Assembly: GCA_019188255.1 (NCBI GenBank)
Contig: JAETXT010000004.1
Location: forward strand, 3,472,001 to 3,536,000
DNA: 64,000 nucleotides
Direction: 5' to 3'
From: Verticillium longisporum
Lineage: Eukaryota > Ascomycota > Sordariomycetes > Glomerellales > Plectosphaerellaceae
Shown: positions 45,163-57,000 of the stretch, in pieces
Position numbering within the stretch: position 1 is the stretch's first letter
Layout of the letters: every line of letters begins with the position of its first letter
Notes under the pieces: model-generated
What the model saw: the letters and a program-made list of their open reading frames with translations, nothing else
The model's database searches: none
Told to the model about the DNA's origin: nothing
Made by a program: the position numbers and the translations under genes

Positions 45163-46625
45163 TGGATGGTAGTTCAGGTTATGGGTATCTTGGAATAGGT
45201 AGTTGAGGGAATGGGTAACAGGTGATGTTGTACAAGGTGATTATTGTTCAGGTATTTGGTTTTGGGGGGTTTTCAGTTCGTGAAAACTGCTGTGATATTA
45301 AGAGGAGGCTACACACCATCACAGCGGCATGCTCTGTCGAGGTCTTATACCAACCGCCAAATGGTGCTGCCCGCGCCTGGAATCAGGTTTCGAAGCCCCC
45401 CCTGGACACCAGCAGGAAAGCTACGTCAAGCCAGCTTTGGCACCAGGAGGGTGAGCTCCTCCCCCCCCCCCCCCTCCCCTTCCCCCTCCTCTGATGCCAG
45501 GCAGTCAACTCACAAGCCTGGCAGAGGAGCGCTGCTTTCGAAACCCTGGCACTCGCCACAGCCCATGACTTCATGTGGAAGGCGCTACGCTTACATGACG
45601 CAAAGCCACACATCAACCAACAGAACAGCCTCACCGAGAGGACGGCGCGCACTTTGCATGACGCAACTTGGCTTCTGCCAGGTGAAAGTGGGATGGGGCT
45701 TGATAGGAAGGTGGATGGTGCGACAGCATCTACGAAAGCAACCAACCCCTGGTGTGGGAATCATTGGCTCGTGAAGGGATCGACACGAGCGGGAGGGGGC
45801 GTGAACATCAACATGGGGCGGAGGGGAGGGGTGTCTCTCCTCTCTCTGCTGCCGCCCACTTGTTTTTTCGAGGTGTGGCTGGAGACCTCCAGGTTTTCTC
45901 CAAGGGGTGTCCTGGACAGTCCCGTCAACCATTCGTCAGAGTCGGTCGAGAACGTCTGGTCTGCCAAGTCTCTGTCTGCTGCCTCACCTTTCAAACCTCC
46001 GACCTCCCAGTGCATCGTGGCCCATCGAGATCGGTGGGTGGAGGCATTTCGGCTCTTCCACGTCATGGGCGCGAAAAGGTCAAACGCCACATGCAGTCGA
46101 TCCCTGGAGAACGCGCATATCGCATGCCGCATGGCCCGTATGTGCTCAGTTTGGAGCTCTCTGCCAGAAAATACAGGAGCTGATCACCGAGTGCTGCCTC
46201 CAGTGTGTACATGGCGTTTTCACATCGCGAATTCACGTTCTGACGCCCAGCGTACACAAGCTCAACACAAGTCCGGTTTTCTGGGTCAAACTGGGGTCGC
46301 CAACGGCGCCCGCCAAACCATGTGCTCCTTCATTAGTAGCGGCGGAGCTAACACTGCGCGCTTGCAAGATACGGGATTCTCTAGCCTCCCACGTTTTTTT
46401 CCTGGCGTTTTGGCCTCGCGACCGAAAATCCAACGCAAGCCCACCAGCGTCTGCGCCAAGCCCGTCACTCATTGCCGTCTGCGATCATCCTATGTGTTTG
46501 TTTGCCTACGAACAATCCAGAACGCCTACGCTACTTTCGTAATTCCCATACCCAAATGCACCTATTCCCGCCGTGCTGCACTGTGCCATACCAATTCGCA
46601 GAACGCCTCCTGAGCTTTCCGCATC
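45163..46625. other. Intergenic with a C run and an unusual long ORF
   Basis: A run of about 14 C lies near 45459-45473. A 346-codon plus ORF (45573-46613) overlaps other long ORFs, lacks motifs, and is rich in Cys, Arg, His and Ser. I treat it as the upstream region of the LEA-like gene and the 3' side of the next gene. Confidence 0.4.
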
Positions 46626-47975
46626 TCACGCACTCGTACCAATATGAATGTTTGGCGTACCCCCGCCATTAAAAACAGTCGGGATCTTGATGATCAGCTG
46701 CACGCCGTCGTTCGTCGACTTGACATCGAGGTAGATCTCCGACGGACTCGGCGCCGCCGAAGGCTTCGCTCGGCCGTGGCCACAGTTGCAGCCACAACCG
46801 CCTCCGCCACTTCCGCCGCCGCTGCCACCGCCACCGCCGTTGCGCGCCCTCCGTATCGGCTCCGGCGCGTCGACCAGCTCCTCGGCGTTCAAGTGTCCCA
46901 CAATCTTGTTATGCCTATTTAGTATATTCCCCATGTGGTCAAGCTTCATCCCTTCACCCATGCCGTGGATGGGCTTTGGCGACGGCGGCCGCGGCGAAAT
47001 CGTGTCGTTCTCGGCCACGTAGCCTACGACCTGGCCCTCGGCCGATATGACCTCCCCCGTCGCCGACACGGGCCTGCCGATCATGGAAGGGAGGTCGCCC
47101 TCGACGCGGCCTAGGACGCGGCCGTCCCATTCGAGTACGTTGCCGAATTCGTCGATATATTTGTCTTCGAGATTTTCGGCCAGCTCAGCCAAGTTGGGCG
47201 GCAGCGTGAGGCCTGAGGCGAGGGGCGTGACTTTGGGGATCTGGATCGTCGGATTCTCTTCGTCGTCTGACTTGTTCTTGAGCGTGGAGCGCGTCACCGG
47301 TGTTGGCGAGTGCTGGGGAGGCTGGTGATGGTCGTAGTAATGGGCGCGGTTGCCGATGCTCTCTGTTGAGGAGGACGACACTGACGAGGCATCATCATCG
47401 TCATCTTCGTCTGTAGTGATGGAGTGACGCCTGGCCTCCTGCTTACGAATGGGGATCGGGATTTCGCGCGATGTGTTGATGTGGGATGGGCCTTCTTGGT
47501 CCTGGCTGGCCTGGGAGGTGTTTTGCGACTGGCTGTTGCCCTGTGATGTGGTATTCGGGCGGGCCTTGTTCTGTGCGCCTCCTTGAGACGACCTTTGCTG
47601 AGACGCAGCGGCTACCTCTGGCTGAGCTGGGCGGCTTGATTCCTGTTCAGGCTGCGGTCGGGGAGCTTCAGCATGATCTTGCGTATCTGTCTCGCTCCCG
47701 ACGAATGACGAGGCTCTCGACTGGGAGTTCAGCCTGGGCAGCTTTGGTCGCGCAGCCTGCTCAGGCTTGGGCGTGCTCTGATCATCGCGCCCTGCGTCTT
47801 CCTCCGAGTCGTTGACGACGACTTCATACCCATCGCTCTTGGCTGTCGTATCTGCCTCGGTGCCAGTGCGAGAGGGGTCGCGACGCGCCTCGCTGTCGGC
47901 GCGGGACCGCGCCGTGTGCATGGATTCAGACTCGGACTCGGAGCCGTTGCGGCCTGCAGGAGCGGGTGTCTGCAT
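46626..47975 (-). CDS. Second DUF3659 protein with disordered N-terminus, 449 aa
   Basis: This is a single exon. I start it at MQTPAPAGRNGSESESES; the open frame extends upstream to 48191 but that part resembles leader. Residues 1-285 are disordered and rich in Ser, Gln, Glu and Arg, with an acidic DEDDDDD patch. A DUF3659 region follows: LAENLEDKYIDEFGNVLEWD, GRVLGRVEGDLPSMIG, SATGEVISAEGQVVGYV, and a second unit GMKLDHMGNILNRHNKIVGH. A Gly/Cys-rich linker (SGGGGCGCNCGHG) leads to a C-terminal beta-like tail YLDVKSTNDGVQLIIKIP. The repeat type is the same as in the gene at 40879-45162 on the same strand 1.5 kb away, so the two may share a partner or arose from a common module. Confidence 0.78.
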   Translation of the reverse strand: MQTPAPAGRNGSESESESMHTARSRADSEARRDPSRTGTEADTTAKSDGYEVVVNDSEEDAGRDDQSTPKPEQAARPKLPRLNSQSRASSFVGSETDTQDHAEAPRPQPEQESSRPAQPEVAAASQQRSSQGGAQNKARPNTTSQGNSQSQNTSQASQDQEGPSHINTSREIPIPIRKQEARRHSITTDEDDDDDASSVSSSSTESIGNRAHYYDHHQPPQHSPTPVTRSTLKNKSDDEENPTIQIPKVTPLASGLTLPPNLAELAENLEDKYIDEFGNVLEWDGRVLGRVEGDLPSMIGRPVSATGEVISAEGQVVGYVAENDTISPRPPSPKPIHGMGEGMKLDHMGNILNRHNKIVGHLNAEELVDAPEPIRRARNGGGGGSGGGSGGGGCGCNCGHGRAKPSAAPSPSEIYLDVKSTNDGVQLIIKIPTVFNGGGTPNIHIGTSA

Positions 47976-50419
47976 GGATGGGTCTGCTCTTTGGGGGACT
48001 GGGGATCGATAGTGGGAGAGGGAAAGGGGGCAACGGGAATGCGATCTTGCCGAAATCGATGTGTCGGGGTGCAGCAGGAGCGCGCGTTGCGTCAGGAACA
48101 CGATACTGTGGGCTGATGAAAGGAGAGCTCCTTTGAGAGACTTCGTCGTTTGGTGAAAGGGTAGGGGTACGTAGCAGTCTGTGATCGACACAGACTGATG
48201 TCTTTTGCCCTACGTTGTTCACCCACCACACTCCGATAGCAGGTGGACATCCTAGTGGATACCTAACCGCTTGTGCAAGGGATCAGGGGTGGTGGGTGAT
48301 GGAGCAAGATGGAGGTCCGTGACGTAGCAGTCCGTATGGATGGTCTTGGCCTAGGTCTGATCCTCGCATCTCGAACCCAAACATCGGGTCTCGAGCAGGG
48401 ATGAACAGAACAGTACGGAAAGAGGAGCTTCAGAGCTGGGGACGCACGACAGAAGTCCAGCATCGGATGAAATATCCGTTGGCAACAGTCTGGGGGCGTA
48501 TGAGAGAAGCAGTTGGACCGCCACAATGGCGAAAACATGCTGTCATTCGCAGCTCGGTTGACACATCAGCAACTGCTGACCTACCCAAAAGATGTTGCCC
48601 AGGCTCAACTCACAGGCGCCAGGAGGAACGGGAACCTGGTGTGCTCTCCTTTTGCCAATGAGACGCGGGTGTCAAGCAGGTTTCCTAGCAGGTCAGGGAG
48701 GCAGGAGGCGTCTCGAGAGGGCATCCTCCGGGGCTTCAGGTCCAGTCTTCCTCAAGCTCGTCGATGTGCCCCGATGCAGTCTCTCGCCAACTGTGGCTTC
48801 GTATGGCGGTCTAGACTCGGCCGTGCGTGGATGTGTCCATGTCCATGTCCATGTCCTCTGGATCTCCACTGACCTGAATGGGACCGGGGCAAGCACCGAA
48901 TAGGAACCCCCATCTGTCACTGGACCGTCATCTCAGTCCACAACAAAAGAAGAAGAGGAGTAAGTGACCTCAAGCCATGAAGCCAACGTGGTCAAGCAGA
49001 ATGTGGGTTGTTGTGGGCTGTGGCCTGAGCATGGAAGTCGGAACAGCCTAAACGCCTAACAATCATTCGGGGCGGTAGCAGACGCGGCACGACAGGCAGC
49101 TAGGGCAGCCAGGCAAGCCACAATTGGCCAGGCCGAACAAGACATCCCTCGTCAGTGTGATGCTAGGGGGGGGCGAGAGGACGCCTCATCAGAAACGGGG
49201 ATCGACATTGGGTCGAGTGGCTGGGCAGCCCGTTTTCGCCATTCACCTGTCAAACCTGGGATAAGCTTCGAACCGTCAAAGTTGATGAGACAACGGGAGG
49301 AAGGGGCCTCGTGTGTTGTCGACTTGACTAGCAAGCATCAAGCCCCTACAAATGTCGACGGACTGGTGGTGAAGCAGGGCAGATGTGAGACTTTTTCCGT
49401 CAGTCTCACCAGCCACGATCGCGATCTCTAAATCGGAACTCGGCCAAGCCTCGACGGAGGTCCAGAACGTTCAAGTCGCCTTCGCTTCATCTCCACCGCC
49501 AACGCGACGCTGGGGGTGCAGCCAAGGCTGAGCGAAGCAACATGCTGAAACGGGCCAAGCAGCGGGTACCGAGGGGACCGTCGATACGCTAAAGGCTGCT
49601 GGGCCGCCGTTACATCGACCTGGGGTAATTAGTGAATCCCCTGTGCCAGGTTTTTCCTCGTGGCATACCGACGCTGTTTTTCCTGCCCATGAGGGGGGAC
49701 ACTAGGGATCAGAAGAGGCGTCGACCAACCCGCACGGGGAACTACAGAAGACAGCATTGTTGAATTTTCCCCGATGAACGAACGATCAGATTGTGTCCAT
49801 ACCCGCTGACCCTCGTCAAATGAACGGGTCGGAATGACACCCGCGAGCAGCATCCTTGCACATCAGCCCCACGAACACTACGACATCATCTCGATCGACT
49901 GCAGTATTCTTTGAAGCAACCGTTTTTTACGGTCATTTGTATTTTCTAGAGCATCGTTCGTTAAGAGCCCGCCTGAATTGGTGGTGTATCGTATCGCACA
50001 TGACTGTACGTATTTCCCGCTTCCGTTTGATCAAAACAAAAAATCAAAATGTCTGATCATGTAAAAAGACATAAATGAAAGTCAAATCCCCTAGTAAACC
50101 AAAACAAATACAACCCCGCCGTTTCGATGCATAAAACCAGTTTCTCATGCTCATTGCAGCGAAGCGTGCTGATCCAAACGCCTCTCTTAGTTCCTGAAGA
50201 AGGAAAAAGCCGAATTAGCCCATCTGAACCGTTTTTGATGTGGATGCTTGAACAGCTAGCCCGTCCTTTTGCGAAGAAACCTGGTAAGAACATGGCCGGT
50301 AACTGGGAGATGGGGTACGTATGACGAAGGGTGGGTGGGTGGCAGATCAAAAGCAAGGGGGACAGGTAGGGGTTCTAAGGGTAAGAAACGCCAGGGGGGA
50401 AGAAGTCCGTGGGGAGAAC
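47976..50419. other. 2.4-kb intergenic region, no supported gene
   Basis: Short ORFs occur in all frames. None has motifs, a signal peptide with splice continuity, or repeats beyond a catgtccatgtccatgtcc hexamer run near 48837-48854. Confidence 0.4.
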
Positions 50420-50800
50420 TTACAGGAGAGCAAGCTCCAGATCACCGTGGATTCGCGCCTTCAGCGTAATCTCAATGTCGAGGTTCAGATCGAGACGCAA
50501 CCGCAGCGTGTCGCTCTTGTCGCCGCCGCCGCCGCCTCCGCCGCCCAGAGCACCTCCGGCGATGCCGCCGAGGGCACCTGTCGCGCCGTTGGCGAGGCCT
50601 GATACTGTGTCGCCGGCGCCATCAAGGCCGCCGAGGCCGCCAAGTCCACCAAGGGGACCGCCGCCGCCCTGCTCAGATTCGCTGCGCTTGCTCTTGCGCT
50701 TCGACTTGGTCTTGTCCTTGCGTGAGCGGCGCTGGCGAGGCGCCTCCTCGCTGCCTTCTTCCTCAGAGGCGTACTTGGTATCTCTGCTTCGGGACGACAT
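50420..50800 (-). CDS. Small disordered protein with LDLNL/LKARIHGDL tail, 126 aa
   Basis: The start is MSSRSRDTKYASEEEGS. Residues 1-50 are charged (KDKTKSKRKSKRSESE). Residues 51-93 are Gly/Leu/Ala-rich with GGL repeats and a seven-Gly run. The last 30 residues read LRLRLDLNLDIEITLKAR then IHGDLELALL, a strictly alternating polar/hydrophobic pattern that predicts beta strands. The same tail ends the otherwise different protein at 53002-54034. The frame ends in TAA directly after the tail. No family name is known to me. The tail looks like an assembly or docking module on a disordered carrier. Confidence 0.75.
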   Translation of the reverse strand: MSSRSRDTKYASEEEGSEEAPRQRRSRKDKTKSKRKSKRSESEQGGGGPLGGLGGLGGLDGAGDTVSGLANGATGALGGIAGGALGGGGGGGGDKSDTLRLRLDLNLDIEITLKARIHGDLELALL

Positions 50801-51557
50801 TGTGTTTGTTGTGGTGTAGTAGTGATGGGAGACTTGCAGGTGAGATGGGTAATTCAAGAACGTTGGACAGGTGGTTTTTGATGGTAAGTTGGTTTCTTCT
50901 CAATATTTTGCCCTCCGATACCACAACGGGGAGCGCAAGTCATATACTCAACCCTCAGGCATGGGACAAAACAGGATGGGTGCGCCCCTCCTCCTGGATG
51001 AGATCATGTTGGACCCTGAATTCCTGCTTCCCTTCCTCATGTCACTCGGGATTTCGTCACAATCTCTTGACATCCCAGCCCCGTATGACGTCGAGAGCGC
51101 CCCAAATTAGGATGATGGGGTAGGTAACAGGGGGCGGAAGAGGTGTGGACATGTCTGTGGACTGGTTTTGGGGGGTCTATGGATCAACGCCTCTCTTCAC
51201 CAATGAAGGGTAGTTGACGTCGAACAGAGGGTCCGTCTCACCTCCCTCTCATGCACCTTTACCCTTCCTCTTACATCTGCTGCACCATGTCTGCCTACTA
51301 CAGGGTCAAGCACACCAACTCGAAGGTCTTTGAATGGAGCCCATGACGCCTGACTTAGTCTATTCGGGCCATCCAACAAGCTATGGCAACGTGGACACGA
51401 CGACTGTCGATACCCTATCTCTCCCCAGAAACCAAAACGCCCTAATTCCCAATAACGCCATACCCTGAAGGTCGTCAGAGACCGTTGTACTCTGCACACT
51501 CCCCTCCCTCTCGCTACGGCATGCCCTGCTTTCCTCGCTGCTTCACGTTCTAGGCCG
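50801..51557. other. Intergenic, no supported gene
   Basis: This is the promoter region of the 126-aa tail protein and the 3' side of the conserved membrane-anchored gene. Short ORFs only. Confidence 0.4.
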
Positions 51558-52223
51558 TCAGTCCCTGACATACTGGCTGTTTATGCCAAGTGCCAACTGC
51601 CGCTTCAGTCCTATTGGGACATAACGGTCAACAGGCGTCTGCTGCGCCAGTGACCCGTCAGGGTCCCAGTATACGGCCCATCGTGAGCCCTCGTCGTCTG
51701 CTCTGACTGCGGCGAACCCATCACCACTTCCTCTGAGAGAGACGTACTTCTCGTTCGGTGTCCAGTGCCAGGGGCCTACAACGTGATCGACGGTATCCTT
51801 CCTTCCGCCAAATCGCACGGCTCGCGTGTCCGCGTCGACAAAGATCCAGCCCATGGCGGGAGGGTCGTTTGAAGTCATAGAGACCAGACCCATGTGCTGC
51901 TCCTCGCCAGGATACATGAAGTACCAACCCGAAAAGGGGAAGCCCTTGACGGGACTTTTGCTGTGATCCAGGAACATCTGTCACGATCTCTCGTCAATCG
52001 TTCGTCTTCTATGGCATCTAACATCGGGGGTTTGCCGTACCTGGCCGTCGATCAACACGCCGCTTGCTTCCTCCATATGGCCATCTATGGTCAAGTCGGC
52101 GCCGATACCGAACTTGACCTTCTCCTTCTGTGCTTCGTTCTCTCTCTTTTGGGCCGAAATGGCCTGGCCGGTGCCGATGACTGTGGGGATGGCGGCGATG
52201 GCGAGGAGCGCGATGATGTCCAT
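51558..52223 (-). CDS. Membrane-anchored conserved fungal protein, 200 aa, unknown
   Basis: Exon 1 is 52223-52041 and exon 2 is 51977-51558. The 63-bp intron (GTACGG to GTGACAG) joins LIDGQ to MFLDHSKSP. The N-terminus MDIIALLAIAAIPTVIGTG is one hydrophobic segment, a signal anchor or signal peptide. A short basic helix follows (QKRENEAQKEKVKFG), then a beta-rich soluble domain with many Trp, Gly and Asp (WYFMYPGEEQHMG, GWIFVDADT, VVGPWHWTPNEKYVS, WAVYWDPDG). The C-terminus is VPIGLKRQLALG. I recognise no named domain. It stands between the two genes that share the LDLNL tail, which hints at a related location or role. Confidence 0.7.
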
Positions 52224-53001
52224 GGCTGCACTGGCCTGCGTCGAACGTTGCTTCTCTGGTGCGAGTGCACAAGCCTGAATTTCTGGTCCGTGGCAGAAGC
52301 CAGCCACTCAGTCAGACTACTTTGGAGAGCCTTAGAGAAATATGGGTTCGTCATATCCGCGAGCCCGATGCTGGCAAGGTGCTGGACTATCATCCCTGTC
52401 CCGGCCTGGTTGCCCGAACTACCCACACCCTACCCCCTCCACCCCCTTCTCGACAGCTCGAGGCCAGACCACCGCCCATCCTTCGTCCTACAAGGGTACG
52501 ACCCTGACTTCGACGTCATCCCGCTTACACCAGAAGAGTTGCTCACAATATGTCGTTCGAGAACTCGGCGTGCAAGACGTCACCCTGACTTTCTCGGCCG
52601 GAGCTGTCAAGACCCTGCATGTCTTCGTCAACCCCCCCTTTCTGTCCCCGAAACCTGTTTCCAGACTGGGCGTTTTCCTGTCCGGCGGGGCGTGCTGGTA
52701 TCAAGTGATATCACAGATTGGGGTGAACAGGAAACAACACGCCTGCGAAACGCCCACGTCTGGCCACCCCATATTGCGTCACGGATAGCCAGAATCGTGT
52801 TTTCCTGCTTGTCGCAGTGCCTTGTTCTCGAGAGACGTGGATCAATACGTTTTGGGGATCTGATTTAAGGGTTCTTCACGCCAGAGCTTCCCATATGGTG
52901 CCAGCTTACCCATTGTTCTGGACTTTCACATACGTCTTACACTAGAGCACCACAGCACTCGTCTCACACGTAGTCGACCCCTCGCCTCATCACACATCGC
53001 A
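52224..53001. other. Divergent promoter region
   Basis: About 780 bp separates the start of the membrane-anchored gene (minus) from the start of the tail gene (plus). The long plus ORF here (51894-52868) is a shadow of the neighbouring gene and lacks motifs. Confidence 0.5.
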
Positions 53002-54034
53002 ATGGACATCAAGGTGAGCTCGGACAGGTGTTCAATATTACCGCAAAGGGGTTGCTGACCACAGGCAGGACCAGCAACAGCCCGGCGCTGCCGGCGAGAA
53101 CAAGCCCGAGGCCCAGAAGGCGCCGAAGCAGGCGCAAGGCCAGGCGGGAAGGAAGAAGCCCGATGCGCAGAGGAAGCAGGCCAACCCCGTTGAGAAGAAG
53201 GATGACAAGCCGGCCGAGCCAACGCCGGCGGCTGAGGAGGCCAAGCCTGAAGAGGCCAAGCCTGAGGCGGCTAAGCCTGAGGCGGCTAAGCCTGAGGAGG
53301 CCGAGAAGAAGGTCGACGAGGCGAAGGACGACAAGCCTGCCGAGGAGGCTGAGAAGAAGGCCGAGGAGACCAAGCCCGAGGCTGCTCAGGACCAAGCCAA
53401 GCCTGAGGACAAGGTCGACGCCGCCAAGGATGAGGCAAAGCCTGAGGACAAGGCAGAGGAGGCCAAGGACAAGGCTGAAGACATCAAGCCTGAGGATAGG
53501 GTACAAGAGGTTGCGGACGATGCCGAGGAGGCAGCGCCCGAGACCAAGTCCAAGAAGGAGAAGAAGGAGGCGCCCAAGAAGACGAAGAAGAAGCAGCCCG
53601 AGCCTGAGCCCGAGTCTGAAGAGGACTCGGATGACTACTCGGAAGACGAATCGGGTTCTGACGACTACTCTGACTCTGACGACTACTCTGAGTCCGAGTC
53701 CGAAGAGGAGGAAGAGGAGGAGGAGAAGCCCAAGGGTCGCACTGCACAGAGGCCATCCAAGGGCCGCTCGCAGCCGTCGTGGATGAACGGCGACCGGGAT
53801 GCGAAGAACAAGCAAATGTCGCGCCGCGGCCGCAACCAGGGCGGCGAGGACGCGTACCGCCAGCAGCAGATGATGCAGCAGCAGCAGATGCAACAACAGC
53901 AGATGCAGCAGCAGCAGGGCGGCGGCGGCGGCGGCGGCAAGGACCCCCTCAAGCTGAGGCTAGACCTCAACCTCGAGATTCAGATTGAGCTCAAGGCGCG
54001 GATCCACGGTGATCTGACGCTCGCTTTGCTGTGA
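53002..54034 (+). CDS. Lys/Glu-rich disordered protein with LDLNL/LKARIHGDL tail, 325 aa
   Basis: A 12-nt first exon (53002-53013, MDIK) is followed by a 55-bp intron (GTGAGC, GCTGAC branch, GGCAG) and a 966-bp exon (53069-54034). The body is highly charged, with repeated AKPEEAKPEAAKPE-type units (residues about 50-150), a Lys patch, and an acidic SEEDSDDYSEDESGSDDYS region. A basic segment follows, then a QQQMQ run and seven Gly. The last 30 residues, LKLRLDLNLEIQIELKAR then IHGDLTLALL, match the tail of the protein at 50420-50800 at most positions. The gene is easily missed because the long exon has no ATG for its first 700 bases. Probably a disordered scaffold with a beta-type assembly tail. 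Confidence 0.8.
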
Positions 54035-57000
54035 GCACACCCCATTCCCAGTTTTTTTCTTTCCTCGCGTTATTCCCTCGCGATTCCCTGCCTGCCACGA
54101 CAGCTGGGGCACATTTGCCTTCAAAGCGCCGGTACACTGAGCACACGACTCGTTGGGCCTGGTTTTGGACCTGAATCGCCCATGCGGCCGGGTCCCGACT
54201 CGCGCGTCACTGTCAGAGCGTGGCGTCAGCTAAATCTTAGCGGCCGCCCGTCGTCCGAATTCCTAGGGACGGGCAGAGCGGTCGCATTCACCGCCTGTCA
54301 GAACTGGGCGCCGTCGCCTGTTGAATGATGCGCGACATCAAGGCGGCGCGGGCGGGATTGGCAAGCGTCATACACCCGTCGGCGGCGTTCCCCTCTAGCT
54401 CTGTCTCACTCCTTTTACCCTGTGTTTTGAAAGATTTCTATTATCATCACCCCACGTGAAAAGGAACAATGAACACTGACCGAGGACAGCGACATGGATT
54501 AGTAGTGGTTAGCCACGAGTCTACGAAACGCCCCTTCCCCCCCGGACCGAAAAACAAGGCGTATTACGAATTTCATTTGTACCCCGAATTGCGACGGATT
54601 GTTTCTTCAATGGTTACTATTTTTTTTTCCAAAGCGGTATCTCGTCATACATGATTTGCTCCGATCAAGGGAAAAAGGCAAATCGGAACGCATCAGTTTG
54701 TGTAATAGTACTTCACCGAGTAAGGAACACGCGGCCCCTGGCTCCTCTTCATCACCCATTTTTGTGTTCTTTGAAGGGAGAGCGAAAGAGCCGACAGAAA
54801 GAAAATAAAAACATTCAAAAATGCAAGGTCCCGCGATTCACCCCTCGTGACGAACGCCATCGGTCGAGACGTGCATTTTCGTGCTGGACAGCGTGGCTTG
54901 CCCCGCGTCGGGTGAGAGAGAGGGAGAAAAAGAGAGAATCTGCCCAATCCGTTGTCTGGCATTCTCCTGTGAGCCCAATCGCCGTGACGAGGGGACTGCT
55001 GCACTGCTCTGAATGGTCATCGCCAGTGGTTACCTCACGGTCAGAGTTCCCACTGGTAGAGCCCTCGTCCCCGGCAGGCAGGTCTGGAACTCCGGGGCGA
55101 GGTTACGCAGTCGTCGGGAGCCGCATTCGATCACATCGGGGGTGGGCAGACAAAAAAACAGGTTTTTCTTTCGCTTGGGGGAGCACCTGGGGGGGGGGGC
55201 TTGACAGCGGGGGGGCACAGGGGGGGGGATGGGGCTGGGACGGGATGTTACCGTGTCTGCTCCTTATCGCCTCGGGTGGGGACAGGAGACCTGTGCGATT
55301 CGATCTGGTGTTGCACCGGGGTTCGGGTGACGGGGGCGGGAAGGGAAAGTGATCATAACAGGCTGTGGTATTGGGCTTGGGTGAGCTTCTCTCGACGTTG
55401 CTCGCAGGGCTGGGACTGACTCGCGAGCCGGTGTCAGCGTGGTGAGGTGGTATCCGACCGTTCAACGACAATAGTCAAGCATCGAGCCAAGGTCAAGGTC
55501 AGAATAGGCGTCCTGGCACAGAGCGAAGCATCCAGGAAAAGGGGGCCCCTGAGGCGATGGCACAGAGGTGCCTCACAGAAGCCCAGAACAGACGGAGGTG
55601 GGACGGATGAGACGACAGAACAACAATAGGATGGCGACCTGGAGATTGCACTGGAGCAATTGATCCGGGACTGGGGACAGACAACACGACTCCAAGACCG
55701 AAGTCCGAGTCCAGTCTCCAACATGACCAGGGGGGGTCCATAGGGCAGTGCGCAGGGGTTGAGAGTGAAAGGGGGAACGCCAGTCGTGAAAACGGAGCGA
55801 TGGCCCCAACGACGTCACCAGCCACAGTCCGAAACGGTGCCACATCGGGACGGCGCACTTCCTCGTGCAGCCACCACAGGTCTGGGCCTGGGGCTGGCTG
55901 GGGTTGCGGCTTGCGCGGCCCAATTAACGGTCAAATAGGGGGAGGGGAGACACCGGCTGTGATGCCTGGATTCAAACAAGATCACCACAGCCTGCACCTC
56001 ACCATTCTGGGCATTTCTGTGATTGTGATGACATGGCCAGCGGAGCGTGATCGTTCTGACGACATGATGGAGCGGGGAACAGGGGATCATGCTGAGCAGC
56101 TCGGGCCTCAGGGTGTTCAGGCTCAGGATACTCGGGGTGCTCAAGCTCAGGGTGCTCAGCTCGTGGGTGGCCTGGACTCTGGTGTGTGTGAGTCTTCGTA
56201 TGAGCTGGCCGCTGTCCACTCCACACTGCCTTTTCGTATAGAGTACTTCGTAGTATGGGTGCAGTGAGGTTTCGGCGGGGACGCCCTGAGCAGCAGCGTA
56301 AACCAGCGTCGTTGACCCGCTGACTGCTGCTGGCCAGTATATGAATGCTTTTGGCCTGGAAAGTCTCTCTTAACAGTCCATTGGGCGCTTGATTCGCTTG
56401 CCACCCCGAGAGTAGGTCATGTGGCTAGAAGAAGCTTCCATGAGCCTGATAAGATCGCCTTGCATTGTTGTACCACGCCCCTGCTTGAGAAGCTGATGAT
56501 GACCTGAGGCCACCTGCAGTCCCAGCGCAGCCACTTCCCCCGTGAACAAGCAGGGCATGCGCGACAGACAGACTAACTTCATAGCCACAGTACATAATGA
56601 AAAGCATTATCTGTGTCAGTTCTCCTATCTGTGTCAGTTCTCCTTGACTTGACCGATGTGAGGATTAAGAAGTAGTTAAACTCATTATTGGCCATCCTAG
56701 CGCGTGACCTGGTGTCAAGACCCATGGAAACGATGAAACCGGCAGGGGACTGCCTGCTATTTGATGGTAGAAAGCTACGAAAAGGTACCGAACATAGCGA
56801 GAGACTTTTTGTTAGGAGAGCCAACGAGCCATAGTGTGACAGAACACATCGATTATTCTACCCATCTAGAGACCTTTGCGAGAATAATAGATGTTCGTTC
56901 CCCTCGTTGCGAGAACTTCTTTGACATCCAAGTGCCGAGTTTGGAGGGCCTCACAGATTAGCAGATCTTCACCGACTGTCAGGTGGCTCTGCGGAGCTAC

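Noticed and set aside
45573..46613. 346-codon plus-strand ORF
   Set aside because: Unusually long for chance, but it has no domain, is rich in Cys/Arg/His/Ser, overlaps two other long ORFs and lacks promoter or splice support. Left as unproven.
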